A DNA stretch of 64,000 bases from Poindextera sp963719975 (GTDB lineage Bacteria > Pseudomonadota > Alphaproteobacteria > Caulobacterales > Caulobacteraceae): positions 124,001-188,000 of the forward strand of contig CAVRED010000008.1 of NCBI GenBank assembly GCA_963719975.1, in the 5' to 3' direction. The notes under the pieces were generated by a model. The model did no database searches, had not been told where the DNA came from, and was given only the letters and a program-made list of their open reading frames with translations. Both the position numbers and the translations under genes were made by a program. Each line of letters begins with the position of its first letter. The stretch's first letter is position 1. Shown piece by piece: positions 28,812-37,344 of this stretch.

Positions 28812-29737
28812 CAGCCCAGGCTCGCGCCGGCGGGGAGCGGAAAGCCGCGCAGGAGATCGTCAGCCGACTGGCCGGCGCGCCCTTCGCGTTGGGCCCTCAG
28901 GATGCGCACCGCGCCCTCGCCGCAGGCGACCAGCAGGCGATCATCCAGCACCCGGCCCGGCGCCCCCTCCCCGTTCTCGGCGCGCGACAACAGCGCCTTG
29001 ATGCGCACCGGCCCGCCGCCGCCGTCCGACGTGAACCAAGCCCCCGGGAACGGCGAGAGGCCGCGGATGCGGCGATCGACGACGGCGGCTGGCGCCGTCC
29101 AGTCGATGTGGGCTTCCGAGGGTTTGATCTTCTTGGCGTAGGTCACCCCATCGGCGCTCTGCGCGGTCTCGCGGACCACGCCGCGCTCGAGACCGGCGAG
29201 GGCGCGCGGCAGGAGCTGGGCCCCGACCGTGGCCAGGCGGTCGTGCAGCGTGCCCGCGGTCTCGGCGGCGTCGATGCGAACGGTCTCCGACAGCAGGATC
29301 GGCCCCTCGTCCAGGCCTTCCGTCATGCGGACCACTTCGACGCCGGTGACGCGGTCGCCCGCCATGATCGCGCGCTGGATCGGCGCCGCGCCGCGCCAGC
29401 GTGGCAGGAGCGAGGCGTGCAGGTTGAACGAGCCGAGCCGGGGCGCATCGATGACGCCCAGGGGCAGGATCTGGCCGAAGGCCACGACGACGGCCGCGTC
29501 CAGGTCGAGCGCGCGGAAGGCCTCGATCTCGGCCGGGTCGCGCATCGACTTCGGCGTGCGCACGGCAAGGCCCTGTTGCTCGGCGAAGGCCTGCACCGGC
29601 GAGGGCCGAAGCGCCTGCCCGCGCCCGCGCGGCGCCGGCGGCTGGGCGTAGACGCAGGCGACATCGTGGCCGGCGGCGATCAGCTCCGCCAGGGAGGGGA
29701 CAGCGAAATCGGGCGTGCCGAGGAAGGCCAGGCGCAT
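28811..29737 (-). CDS. fmt: Methionyl-tRNA formyltransferase
   Basis: Formylates initiator Met-tRNA using 10-formyl-tetrahydrofolate. 308 residues, the family's usual length. The N-terminal Rossmann-type formyltransferase domain has MRLAFLGTPDFAVPSLAEL and the conserved segment NLHASLLPRWRGAAPIQRAI (with the catalytic His). A C-terminal OB-like domain begins around residue 205 (KIKPSEAHIDWT). It lies 47 bases after def and is translationally coupled to truA, the standard def-fmt arrangement. Confidence 0.97.
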   Translation of the reverse strand: MRLAFLGTPDFAVPSLAELIAAGHDVACVYAQPPAPRGRGQALRPSPVQAFAEQQGLAVRTPKSMRDPAEIEAFRALDLDAAVVVAFGQILPLGVIDAPRLGSFNLHASLLPRWRGAAPIQRAIMAGDRVTGVEVVRMTEGLDEGPILLSETVRIDAAETAGTLHDRLATVGAQLLPRALAGLERGVVRETAQSADGVTYAKKIKPSEAHIDWTAPAAVVDRRIRGLSPFPGAWFTSDGGGGPVRIKALLSRAENGEGAPGRVLDDRLLVACGEGAVRILRAQREGRAGQSADDLLRGFPLPAGASLG

Positions 29738-29784
29738 GGCAGGCGTTTAGCGGTGCGGACGGGCGCGTGAAAGCGCGCGCAAGC

Positions 29785-30300
29785 CTACGCCGCTTCCTGC
29801 TCCTTGGCCTTCTTGACCTTGGCGATGGCGCGATTGCGCTTCAGGCGCGACAGGTGGTCGATGAACAGCACCCCATCGAGGTGGTCCATCTCGTGCTGGA
29901 TGCAAACGGCGAAGACGCCCTCGGCGTCCTCCTCGACGACCTCGCCCTGGTAGTTCAGGTAGCGCAGGCGCACGTGAGCCGGCCGCTCGACCTCGTCGTA
30001 GATCTCGGGCACCGAAAGGCAGCCTTCCTCGTAGGGCTGGGTCTCTTCCGACGCCCACAGGATCTCTGGGTTGACGAAGTAGCGCGGCTTGCGTTCGCCG
30101 TCCTTGTGGTCGAGGTCCATGACGATCGCGCGTACGGGTTCGCCGACCTGAATCGCCGCCAACCCGATGCCAGGCGCGGCGTACATGGTCTCCAGCATGT
30201 CGTCCAACAGCGCACGCAAGGCGTCGTCGACGCCTGGCGCCGCCTTGGAGATCAGCTTCAGGCGCTTGTCGGGCACTGTGATGATTTCGCGGACGGCCAT
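29785..30300 (-). CDS. def: Peptide deformylase
   Basis: A 171-residue iron/zinc metallopeptidase that removes the N-formyl group from nascent proteins. All three signature motifs are present: motif 1 GIGLAAIQVG, motif 2 EGCLSVPE (metal-binding Cys) and motif 3 QHEMDHLDG (HExxH). The C-terminal Lys-rich tail is common in the alphaproteobacterial enzymes. ATG start. It heads the def-fmt-truA cluster, 14 bases after rmuC. Confidence 0.97.
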   Translation of the reverse strand: MAVREIITVPDKRLKLISKAAPGVDDALRALLDDMLETMYAAPGIGLAAIQVGEPVRAIVMDLDHKDGERKPRYFVNPEILWASEETQPYEEGCLSVPEIYDEVERPAHVRLRYLNYQGEVVEEDAEGVFAVCIQHEMDHLDGVLFIDHLSRLKRNRAIAKVKKAKEQEAA

Positions 30301-30314
30301 GGCCGCGAGGTAGG

Positions 30315-31499
30315 TTAGCGGGCCCTGAGCGTCAAGGCCGGCGCCCGTTCAGGCTCCGGCTCGTCGGGCTCCAGCTTGGCCAGCGGGCGAAGGCCGGTCT
30401 CGATCGGCTCGATCAGCGGCATGGTCTTGGCCTCGTGGTCGACGGCGAGGTCCTCGAACCGGCGGGCCTGGGTCAGAACCTGGCTTTCCAGCGAGCCCAC
30501 GAAGGCGTTGTACCGCTTGATCGCCGCGTCCAGCGCCTTGCCGACGCCGAGCACGTGGTCGCCCATCACGGAGAGGCGCTTGTAGAGTTCGCGGCCGAGG
30601 ATCGCGATCTGGTCGGCGTTGGCGGCCTGTTCCTTGATCCGCCAGCCGTAGGCGATCGCCTTGCAGAGCGCGAAAAGCGTGGTTGGCGTGACCAGCACCA
30701 CCCGCCGCTCCATCGCCTCGGTCATCAAGTCGGGCAGGTGGTCGAGCGCGGCGGCGAGGAAGCCGTCTCCGGGCACGAACATGGCGACGAAGTCGGGCGA
30801 GGCGTTGCGCGGGAACTGGTCCCAGTAGGCCTTGGACGCAAGGCCGGCCATATGGGCGCGGACGCTTTGGGCGTGGCGGGCCAGCGCGGCGTCGCGCGCG
30901 GTGTCGTCGAGAGCGTCCTGCGCCTCCAGGAAGGCGTTGAGCGAGCACTTGGCGTCGATCACGAAGACGCCCTCGCCCGGCATGTGGACGACGACGTCGG
31001 GCCGGCGCCGGCCTTCCTCACCGGGCAGGTGCGCCTGCTCGACGAAGTCGAAGCGCTTGGCCAGGCCCGCGGCCTCGAGCACGTTGCGCAGGGTCTGCTC
31101 GCCCCAGCGCCCCTGCACCCCGGCGCCGCGCCTCAGCGCCGTCGACAGCTTGCGCGTCTCGGTCTGGGCCGCGGCCGAAGCCTGCAAGAGGGCGGCGATC
31201 TGCGCCTTGAGGCTCCCGGATTCCTCGGCCCTCGCCTTCTCGACGGCGGCGACCTGCTCCTGGAACTTCGCCAGCGTCTCGCCGACCGGTCTGAACGTCT
31301 CGGCCGCGCGTTTGATCATCTCGTCGGCGGCGAGCTGGGCGGCCTCGGCCGCCCGCGCCGGCACGGCGTCGCCCGATGCGCTGAGGCGATCGCGCGCCAC
31401 GGCGAGCTCGGCGTGCGTGCGCGAAAGGGCGAAGAGCGCCCAGGCCAGGCCGCCCGCCAGCGCGAGCGACAGCAGACCCAGAATCATGGCCGCGTTCAT
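30315..31499 (-). CDS. rmuC: DNA recombination protein RmuC
   Basis: A 394-residue RmuC-family protein. One N-terminal transmembrane helix (ILGLLSLALAGGLAWALFAL) is followed by a coiled-coil region (to about 130) and the RmuC nuclease-like domain (about 125-345), with GVQGRWGEQTLRNVLEAAGL, VIDAKCSLNAFLEA and FVAMFVPGDGFLAAAL. RmuC limits rearrangements at inverted repeats in E. coli; biochemical activity is not firmly known. It lies between recR and def on the same strand. Confidence 0.94.
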   Translation of the reverse strand: MNAAMILGLLSLALAGGLAWALFALSRTHAELAVARDRLSASGDAVPARAAEAAQLAADEMIKRAAETFRPVGETLAKFQEQVAAVEKARAEESGSLKAQIAALLQASAAAQTETRKLSTALRRGAGVQGRWGEQTLRNVLEAAGLAKRFDFVEQAHLPGEEGRRRPDVVVHMPGEGVFVIDAKCSLNAFLEAQDALDDTARDAALARHAQSVRAHMAGLASKAYWDQFPRNASPDFVAMFVPGDGFLAAALDHLPDLMTEAMERRVVLVTPTTLFALCKAIAYGWRIKEQAANADQIAILGRELYKRLSVMGDHVLGVGKALDAAIKRYNAFVGSLESQVLTQARRFEDLAVDHEAKTMPLIEPIETGLRPLAKLEPDEPEPERAPALTLRAR

Positions 31500-31549
31500 G
31501 GTCCGTTCGCTTTAGCCGGAGTCGGCGCCGCGGCCAAGCGGCGCGGGTT

Positions 31550-32159
31550 TCAGTCCGACGCCGGCCGGCGGGCCCTCAGCGCCTGGACGATGGTGCCGTC
31601 GTCGAGCCAGTCGAGCTCGCCGCCCACCGGAACGCCGCGCGCGAGGCTGGTCACGGTGACCCGGGCATCGGCGAGGCGATCGGCGAGATAGTGGGCGGTG
31701 GTCTGCCCCTCGACCGTCGCCGGCAGCGCCAGGATGACCTCGCGCACGGCCTCGCCGCGGGCGCGCTCGATGAGCTCGTTCACGCGCGAGCGCCTCGGGA
31801 CCGCGCCCCTCGAGCGCCGAGAGCAGCGCGCCCAGCACATGGTAGCGGCCGCGATAGGCGCCCGCCCTCTCCATCGCCCAGAGCGCGCCAGCCTCCTCGA
31901 CCACGCAGATCAGGCCGGCGTCGCGTCCGCCGTCGAGGCAGATGGCGCAAGGGTCCGTGGTGTCGAGCGCGCCGCAGATCGAGCAGGCCTTCACCCGCTC
32001 GGCCGCATCGGCCATCGCCTGGGCCAGGGGCCTCAGCAGCTGGTCGCGCTTCTTCAGGAGCGCGAGCGCCGAGCGCCGCGCCGAACGGGGGCCGAGCCCT
32101 GGCAGCTTGGCGAGCAGGCTGATCAGCCGCTCGATCTCGGGTCCGGCGGATGAGGCCAA
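31550..32159 (-). CDS. recR: Recombination mediator RecR (one frameshift)
   Basis: RecR of the RecFOR pathway, about 202 residues after correction. It has the N-terminal helix-hairpin-helix (LLAKLPGLGPRSARRSALAL), the zinc finger (CSICGALDTTDPCAIC) and the Toprim domain (ICVVEEAGALWAMERAGAYR). The C-terminal Walker-like part ATVEGQTTAHYLADRL lies in another frame. One extra base near 31795 explains the break. The proposed start is TTG 32159, one base after the ybaB stop, since the HhH region begins only a few codons later. Genes dnaX, ybaB and recR commonly form one operon. Confidence 0.9.
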
Positions 32160-32160
32160 G

Positions 32161-32484
32161 TCAGGCGACGCCCGGGAAGCCCGGCAGGCCGGCGAGCGGG
32201 CCCGCGATGGTCCGCATCGCCTCGGCCTGAGCGGCGTCGAGCTTCTTCTTCGCCTCGGCGTGGGCGGCGATGACGAGGTCGGCGACAATCTCGCCCTCGC
32301 CGGGGTTCATGAGCGACTCATCGATCGTCACGCGGACGAGCTCGCCGGAGCCCTTCAGCGTCAGTGTCACCATGCCCCCGCCGGATGCGCCGTCCGCCGT
32401 GGTCTCGGCCAGCCGGGCTTGCGCCTCGGTCAGCTTCTGCTGCATGGCCTGGGCCTGCTTCATCAGTGCGCCCAGATCCTTCAT
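32161..32484 (-). CDS. ybaB: YbaB/EbfC family nucleoid-associated protein
   Basis: A 107-residue DNA-binding nucleoid-associated protein. It begins MKDLGALMKQAQAMQQKLTE, the family's conserved N-terminal helix, followed by GMVTLTLKGSGELVRVTIDE and a helical C-terminus. The ATG at 32484 was chosen over an upstream in-frame start at 32571 because homology begins here and GGAAGGA is correctly spaced. It is separated from dnaX by a convergent DUF1697 gene and followed one base later by recR. Confidence 0.95.
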   Translation of the reverse strand: MKDLGALMKQAQAMQQKLTEAQARLAETTADGASGGGMVTLTLKGSGELVRVTIDESLMNPGEGEIVADLVIAAHAEAKKKLDAAQAEAMRTIAGPLAGLPGFPGVA

Positions 32485-32570
32485 CGGCCATCCTTCCGTC
32501 GCTCGAACCGCCATCATATCGGGCTGGGCGGGCGTGAGGAAAAGGCTTTCGAGACGGAGACGCAGAGACA

Positions 32571-33110
32571 ATGACGCTCGCCATCGCGCTCCTGCGGGCC
32601 GTGAATGTCGGCGGCCGCACCCTGAAGATGGCCGACCTTGTCACGCTGGCCGAGGACCTGGGCTTCGAGCAGCCGCGGACGCTGTTGCAGAGCGGCAATC
32701 TGGTCTTCGGGACGGCCGAGACGCCCGACGCGGTCCTGGAGCGTCGGCTGGAGGCCGAGGCGGCGGCCCGGTTCGGCTTCGAAGTCGACTTCATCGTCCG
32801 ATCGGGCGTCGAGTGGCGGGACGTGATCGCGAACAATCCCTTCGGCGATGCGGCGCGGGACGACCCGAGCCACCTGCTGGTCATCCCGTTGAAAGCGGCC
32901 CCGCCTGACGGCGCGCTCGAGGAATTGCGCGCAGCGATCACGGGGAGCGAGACGGCGGCCCTGTCCGGCCGCGCGGCGTACGTCGTCTATCCCGACGGCA
33001 GCGGTCGCTCGAAGCTGACCCTCCAGGTCATCGAGCGGAGGCTCAAGACCCGCGGGACGGCGCGGAACTGGAACACGGCGCTGAAGCTGGCCGCGATGGC
33101 GGAAGGTTAG
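32571..33110 (+). CDS. DUF1697 family protein
   Basis: A 179-residue DUF1697-family protein. The typical start IALLRAVNVGGRTLKMADLV, then LLQSGNLVFGTAE, the central FIVRSGVEWRDVIANNPFGD and the C-terminal RSKLTLQVIERRLKTRGTAR and NWNT motif match the family well. The function is unknown. It is transcribed opposite to its surroundings and sits between dnaX (3' ends overlap by four bases) and ybaB (divergent, 86 bases), interrupting an otherwise standard dnaX-ybaB-recR order. Confidence 0.93.
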   Translation: MTLAIALLRAVNVGGRTLKMADLVTLAEDLGFEQPRTLLQSGNLVFGTAETPDAVLERRLEAEAAARFGFEVDFIVRSGVEWRDVIANNPFGDAARDDPSHLLVIPLKAAPPDGALEELRAAITGSETAALSGRAAYVVYPDGSGRSKLTLQVIERRLKTRGTARNWNTALKLAAMAEG

Positions 33111-34867
33111 TCGTCCGCTTCGTCGTCGGCCGTCGCGGGCTCGGGCGGCGGCAGATTTCGCACGCCGAGGATCTCGGCGCCGGGGAAGGCCGCCATGACG
33201 GTGCGCACGAAGGGGTCGCCGGCGACCTCGTCCAGGACCGTGCGCTCCTCGCGCCGCTGCCGCTCCCAGGCGGTCTCGGCGCCGCCGCCGCCCTCGGCCG
33301 CGACCAGCCAGGGCTCGCCGGTCCACTCCTTCAGGCGCGCGGCGAGCCGCGTTGCGAGGTTCGACGGCGCGCCAGGCGCCGGCTCGAAGGTGATCGCGCC
33401 GGGCCGGAAGCTGACCGGGCGCATGTAGCGTTCGACATCGTACTTCAGCGCGATGTCGCGCCGCCCCTCGATGAGGGCGACCACGTCCTCGAACGATTGC
33501 GGCGCGGCGAGCGCGGTCGGCGCGCTGGCCGGTTGCGGGGCGATGGCGCGCGCGGCGGCTGGCCCGCCGCCGCTTCCGGCCGGACCCCCATGCGCGGGCG
33601 AAGGTCCACTCGCGGCCGGTAGCGCCTCGCCGTCGCGCAGGGCCTTCAGCGCCTCCTCGGGTCCCGGCAGGTCGGCGGCGTAGCAGAGGCGAATGAGCGC
33701 CATCTCGACGGCCGCCTTTGCGTCTGGCGCGCGCCGGGCCTCGTCCTGCGCCTTCATCAGCATCTGCCAGATGCGGCTGAGCGCGCCCGCGGACGCCTGG
33801 GCGCCGATCGCGGTGAGTTGCGCGGCCTGTTCCTTCGGCAGGCCGAGCACGTCGGGGCCGAGCGCCTTGGCCAGCGACGCGGCATGGGCGTGCTCGAGCA
33901 GGTCGAGCAACACGACGACCGGGTCGGCGCCCAGGCCATAGAGCTCGCCAAAGGCATGCAGCGCCTCGGCCGCGCGGCCGCGCATGGCGTGCTCGAAGAG
34001 GGCGATGGTCTGGGCGCGGTCGGCGAGACCCAGCATGTCGCGGACGGCCACCGCGCTGACCAGCGCCCCGTCATCGGCCTGCACAATCGCCTGATCGAGC
34101 AGCGACTGGGCGTCGCGGACCGAACCCTCGGCGGCGCGTGCGATGAGGGCCAGGCCCTCCGGCTCGATGCGGGCGCCCTCGTTCTCCGCGATGGCGGCGA
34201 GGTTCTTCGCGATGACCTCGGCCTCCACCCGGCGCAGGTCGAATCGCTGGCAGCGGGAGAGGATGGTCACAGGGACCTTGCGGATCTCGGTGGTGGCGAA
34301 GATGAACTTGGCGTGCGGCGGCGGCTCTTCCAGGGTCTTCAAGAGGGCGTTGAAGGCCTGCGTCGAGAGCATGTGCACTTCGTCGATGATGTAGACCTTG
34401 TAGCGCGCCTGCACCGGCGCATAGCGCACGCCGTCGATCAGCTCGCGCATCTCGTCGACCTTCGAGCGGCTTGCGGCGTCCAGTTCGAGCACGTCGATGT
34501 GCCGGCCCTCGATGATGGCGCGGCAATGGACGCCCTCGACGCCAAGGTCGAGCGAGGGCTCATGGATGTCGTCGCGCTCGTAGTTCAGCGCGCGCGCAAG
34601 CAGACGTGCGGTGGTCGTCTTGCCCACCCCGCGAACGCCGGTGAGCATGAAGGCGTGGGCGATGCGTCCGGTGGCGAAGGCGTTGGTCAGCGTCCTGACC
34701 ATGCCCTCCTGGCCGATCAGATCATCGAAGGTCTTGGGACGGTACTTCCGCGCCAGGACCTGATAGCCGGACGCCTCTTCGACCGGCCCTGCGCCGCCGA
34801 ACATGTCTGACGTGGCCGTGTCCGGCTCTCGCCGGTCGACCGTTTCGGGATTCGGATGGTCGTCCAT
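33107..34867 (-). CDS. dnaX: DNA polymerase III subunit gamma/tau
   Basis: Clamp-loader ATPase, 586 residues. The AAA+ core begins at YQVLARKYRPKTFDDLIGQE (about 35-54) and has Walker A GVRGVGKTTTARLLA, Walker B region VYIIDEVHMLS, sensor 1 FATTEIRKVPVTILSRCQRF and arginine finger. One Cys of the usual zinc finger is preserved near EGVHCRAI, the others being degenerate, as in other alphaproteobacteria. Domain III and a Pro/Ala-rich linker precede a C-terminal tau-like domain that contacts polymerase III. I see no obvious frameshifting slippery sequence. Its promoter region contains ffs on the same strand. Confidence 0.96.
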   Translation of the reverse strand: MDDHPNPETVDRREPDTATSDMFGGAGPVEEASGYQVLARKYRPKTFDDLIGQEGMVRTLTNAFATGRIAHAFMLTGVRGVGKTTTARLLARALNYERDDIHEPSLDLGVEGVHCRAIIEGRHIDVLELDAASRSKVDEMRELIDGVRYAPVQARYKVYIIDEVHMLSTQAFNALLKTLEEPPPHAKFIFATTEIRKVPVTILSRCQRFDLRRVEAEVIAKNLAAIAENEGARIEPEGLALIARAAEGSVRDAQSLLDQAIVQADDGALVSAVAVRDMLGLADRAQTIALFEHAMRGRAAEALHAFGELYGLGADPVVVLLDLLEHAHAASLAKALGPDVLGLPKEQAAQLTAIGAQASAGALSRIWQMLMKAQDEARRAPDAKAAVEMALIRLCYAADLPGPEEALKALRDGEALPAASGPSPAHGGPAGSGGGPAAARAIAPQPASAPTALAAPQSFEDVVALIEGRRDIALKYDVERYMRPVSFRPGAITFEPAPGAPSNLATRLAARLKEWTGEPWLVAAEGGGGAETAWERQRREERTVLDEVAGDPFVRTVMAAFPGAEILGVRNLPPPEPATADDEADD

Positions 34868-34890
34868 TCAGCGTCCGGCGCGGCGAGGGT

Positions 34891-34984
34891 GGAGACTGGA
34901 CGGCGACCCGGAGCGAAACTCGTTACGGCTGCTTCCTTCCGGACCTGACCGGGTTGGCGAGGACTCCGCCCGCCGCCAGCCTCC
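34891..34984 (-). ncRNA. ffs: Signal recognition particle RNA, bacterial small type (4.5S)
   Basis: The minus strand contains the nearly invariant SRP RNA apical sequence CAGGTCCGGAAGGAAGCAGC, with the GGAA tetraloop and asymmetric internal loop that bind Ffh. Flanking sequences can pair into one long hairpin: GGAGGCTGGCGGCG at the 5' side with the GTC...CAGTCTCC region at the 3' side. Ends are placed at the outer paired GGAG/CTCC, giving about 94 nt; exact termini are uncertain by several bases. Location just upstream of dnaX on the same strand is seen in other alphaproteobacteria. Confidence 0.93.
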
Positions 34985-35057
34985 AAGCGCAATATCGCGG
35001 CCGGGGCGGCACGACGCAAGGGTCGCCCTGTCGCGGCAGCTTTGCTAAGCAGCCGGA

Positions 35058-35990
35058 ATGCCTCTCGACGCTTTCCAGAACACCTTCGCCGGCAACCCAC
35101 TCGATCGGGCGAGCTACAAACGGGCCGACGCCGATTGGCTCAAGGGCAAGATCGCCGACCCGGACACGCTGGCCCTCGCGCTTTGGAACGGAAGGCCGCT
35201 GGTCGAGGACGCGCCCGGCGCCGACAAGGGCCTGCGCATCGCCTACCTGCCGATGGGCCTCGCCCGCGAGACCGCCGGCGGCGACGAACGGATGCTGTTC
35301 ATGGGGCTCTGGAACGAGACGGCGGTCTTCGCCATCGACCTGGAGAGCGCCATCGACCCGGCCGAGGGGCCGCTGAACGGTTTCGGGCGGTTCGAGGACC
35401 TGCGCGCCTGCGCGCTGCGTCTGCCGGGCGGCGACGCGGCCATCTGCGCCACGGCCAAGGGCGTGTTCGAGTGGCGCCGGCGGCACGGCTTCTGTCCCGC
35501 ATGCGGGCAACCCAGCATCGCCGTCGAAGGCGGCTGGAAGCGGGTCTGCGAGAGTTGCCGCACCGAGCACTTCCCGCGCACCGATCCGGTCGTGATCATG
35601 CTGCCGACGTTCGGCGAGAAGTGCCTGCTCGGCCGCCAGGCCGTCTGGCCGCAGGGGATGTATTCGGCGTTGGCCGGGTTCCTGGAGCCCGGCGAGACGA
35701 TCGAGGAGGCCTGCGCGCGCGAGGTGAACGAGGAGGCGGGCCTGAGCGCCGTGCGGGTCAGCTATCACTCGACCCAGCCCTGGCCCTACCCGTCATCGCT
35801 GATGATCGGCCTGATCTGCGAGGTCGAGGACGACAACGCCGAGCCCGACCTGAACGAGCTCGAGGAGGTGCGCTGGTTCACCCGCGCCGAGGCGAAGTCG
35901 CTGATCAAGGGCGAGCTGAACGACGCCCGCGCGCCGGGCGGCATGGCCATCGCCTTTCAGTTGATCAAGGCCTGGGCGGACGCCGGATAG
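35058..35990 (+). CDS. nudC: NAD(+) diphosphatase NudC
   Basis: Nudix hydrolase of 310 residues that cleaves NADH/NAD+ and, in E. coli, removes NAD caps from RNA. It has an N-terminal domain, then a zinc ribbon (CPAC...CESC, about residues 152-174). The Nudix box GFLEPGETIEEACAREVNEE follows, with the downstream YHSTQPWPYPSSLMIGL motif containing the SQPWPFPxS-like NADH pyrophosphatase signature. Start ATG 35058. The downstream MFS gene begins five bases after the stop, suggesting cotranscription. Confidence 0.95.
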   Translation: MPLDAFQNTFAGNPLDRASYKRADADWLKGKIADPDTLALALWNGRPLVEDAPGADKGLRIAYLPMGLARETAGGDERMLFMGLWNETAVFAIDLESAIDPAEGPLNGFGRFEDLRACALRLPGGDAAICATAKGVFEWRRRHGFCPACGQPSIAVEGGWKRVCESCRTEHFPRTDPVVIMLPTFGEKCLLGRQAVWPQGMYSALAGFLEPGETIEEACAREVNEEAGLSAVRVSYHSTQPWPYPSSLMIGLICEVEDDNAEPDLNELEEVRWFTRAEAKSLIKGELNDARAPGGMAIAFQLIKAWADAG

Positions 35991-35994
35991 GCCG

Positions 35995-37344
35995 ATGTCG
36001 ATGACGTCCGAGGTGCGCGGGCTGGACCGCCATCAGTGGAGCGCGGTCGCCGCCAGCTTCCTCGGCTGGACGCTGGACGCCTTCGACTTCTTCCTGATGG
36101 TGTTCATGTTCAAGGCGATCGCGGCGGAGTTCCACGCCGACATCGCCCAGGTGGTCGTCGCGAGCACGCTGACCCTGGCCGCCCGCCCGTTCGGCGCGCT
36201 GGTGTTCGGCATGGTCGCCGACGCTTTCGGCCGCCGCCCGGTGCTGATCGCCAACGTGGTTCTCTATTCGGGCATCGAGCTTGCGTCCGCCTTCGCGCCC
36301 ACCCTGGCCGCGCTCCTGATCCTGCGCGCGCTGTTCGGCTTCGCCATGGGCGGGGTCTGGGGCGTCGGCGCCTCGCTGGCGCTCGAATCCATTCCGCCCA
36401 AGGCGCGCGGCCTGATCTCCGGCCTGCTGCAGGAAGGGTACGCGGCAGGCTATCTGATCGCCGCGGCCGTCTTCTTCTTCCTGTTCGACCGCATCGGCTG
36501 GCGCGGGATGTTCATCGTGGGCGCCGCGCCGGCCCTGCTCGGCGTCTTCATCCAGCTGTTCGTGCGCGAATCCCCGGCGTTCGAGGCCAGGCGCGCCGAG
36601 CCGAAGACGCGCAGCATCGCGACGATGCTTGGGCTCGGGGTTGCCGCGCTGGCCATCGCTGTCGGCCCCGCCACGCTCGGGCCGATGCTGAAGGTCCCGG
36701 CGCTGACCTGGATCTACGCCATCGACGTTCCGCTGGCGCTGGCGGGCCTGTGGTTCTTCCGCAGCCACTGGCGAATGGCGCTCTACGTCATCGTGCTGAT
36801 GACCGCCTTCAACATGTTCAGCCACGGCACCCAGGACCTGTACCCGACCTTCCTGCAAAAGGGGCGCGGCCTGGGCACCGGGCCCACGGGCCTCATCACC
36901 ATCATCGGCAACGTCGGCGCGATCGGCGGCGGGCTGTTGTTCGGCGGGCTTTCCGAGCGGTTTGGCCGCCGGCGCGGCATCGTGGTCGCCGCCCTGCTGT
37001 CGGTGTTGGTGATCCCGCTGTGGGCCTTCTCGCACGGCGCGGCGATGCTGGCGGCGGGCGCATTCGTCATGCAGTTCATGGTCCAGGGCGCGTGGGGAAT
37101 CATTCCAGCGCACCTGAACGAGCTGTCGCCCGGCCACGCGCGGGGCGCCTTCCCAGGGTACGCCTACCAGGTCGGCAACCTGCTGGCCTCGGGCAACGCC
37201 GTCTGGCAGGCGCAGATCGCCGAGGCGCGCCACAACGACTATGGACTGGCGCTCGCGATCGTCGCGGCGGTCAGCGCCGTCGCCATCGCGGCCTGGACCA
37301 TCTTCGGCCCCGAGCGGCGCGCGATCGGCTTCGCCGAGCGCTAG
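35995..37344 (+). CDS. MFS transporter, sugar/carboxylate (SHS/AAHS-like) type
   Basis: A 449-residue major-facilitator carrier with 12 predicted helices. The loop 2-3 motif is MVADAFGRRPVLIANVVLYS (form of GxxxDRxGRR), and a GLSERFGRRRGIVVAALL repeat appears in the second half. The N-terminus HQWSAVAASFLGWTLDAFDF matches the metabolite:H+ symporter subgroup that takes up lactate, sialic acid or aromatic acids. The substrate cannot be told from sequence. It follows nudC closely; its 3' end overlaps the convergent pheA stop by four bases. Confidence 0.88.
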   Translation: MSMTSEVRGLDRHQWSAVAASFLGWTLDAFDFFLMVFMFKAIAAEFHADIAQVVVASTLTLAARPFGALVFGMVADAFGRRPVLIANVVLYSGIELASAFAPTLAALLILRALFGFAMGGVWGVGASLALESIPPKARGLISGLLQEGYAAGYLIAAAVFFFLFDRIGWRGMFIVGAAPALLGVFIQLFVRESPAFEARRAEPKTRSIATMLGLGVAALAIAVGPATLGPMLKVPALTWIYAIDVPLALAGLWFFRSHWRMALYVIVLMTAFNMFSHGTQDLYPTFLQKGRGLGTGPTGLITIIGNVGAIGGGLLFGGLSERFGRRRGIVVAALLSVLVIPLWAFSHGAAMLAAGAFVMQFMVQGAWGIIPAHLNELSPGHARGAFPGYAYQVGNLLASGNAVWQAQIAEARHNDYGLALAIVAAVSAVAIAAWTIFGPERRAIGFAER

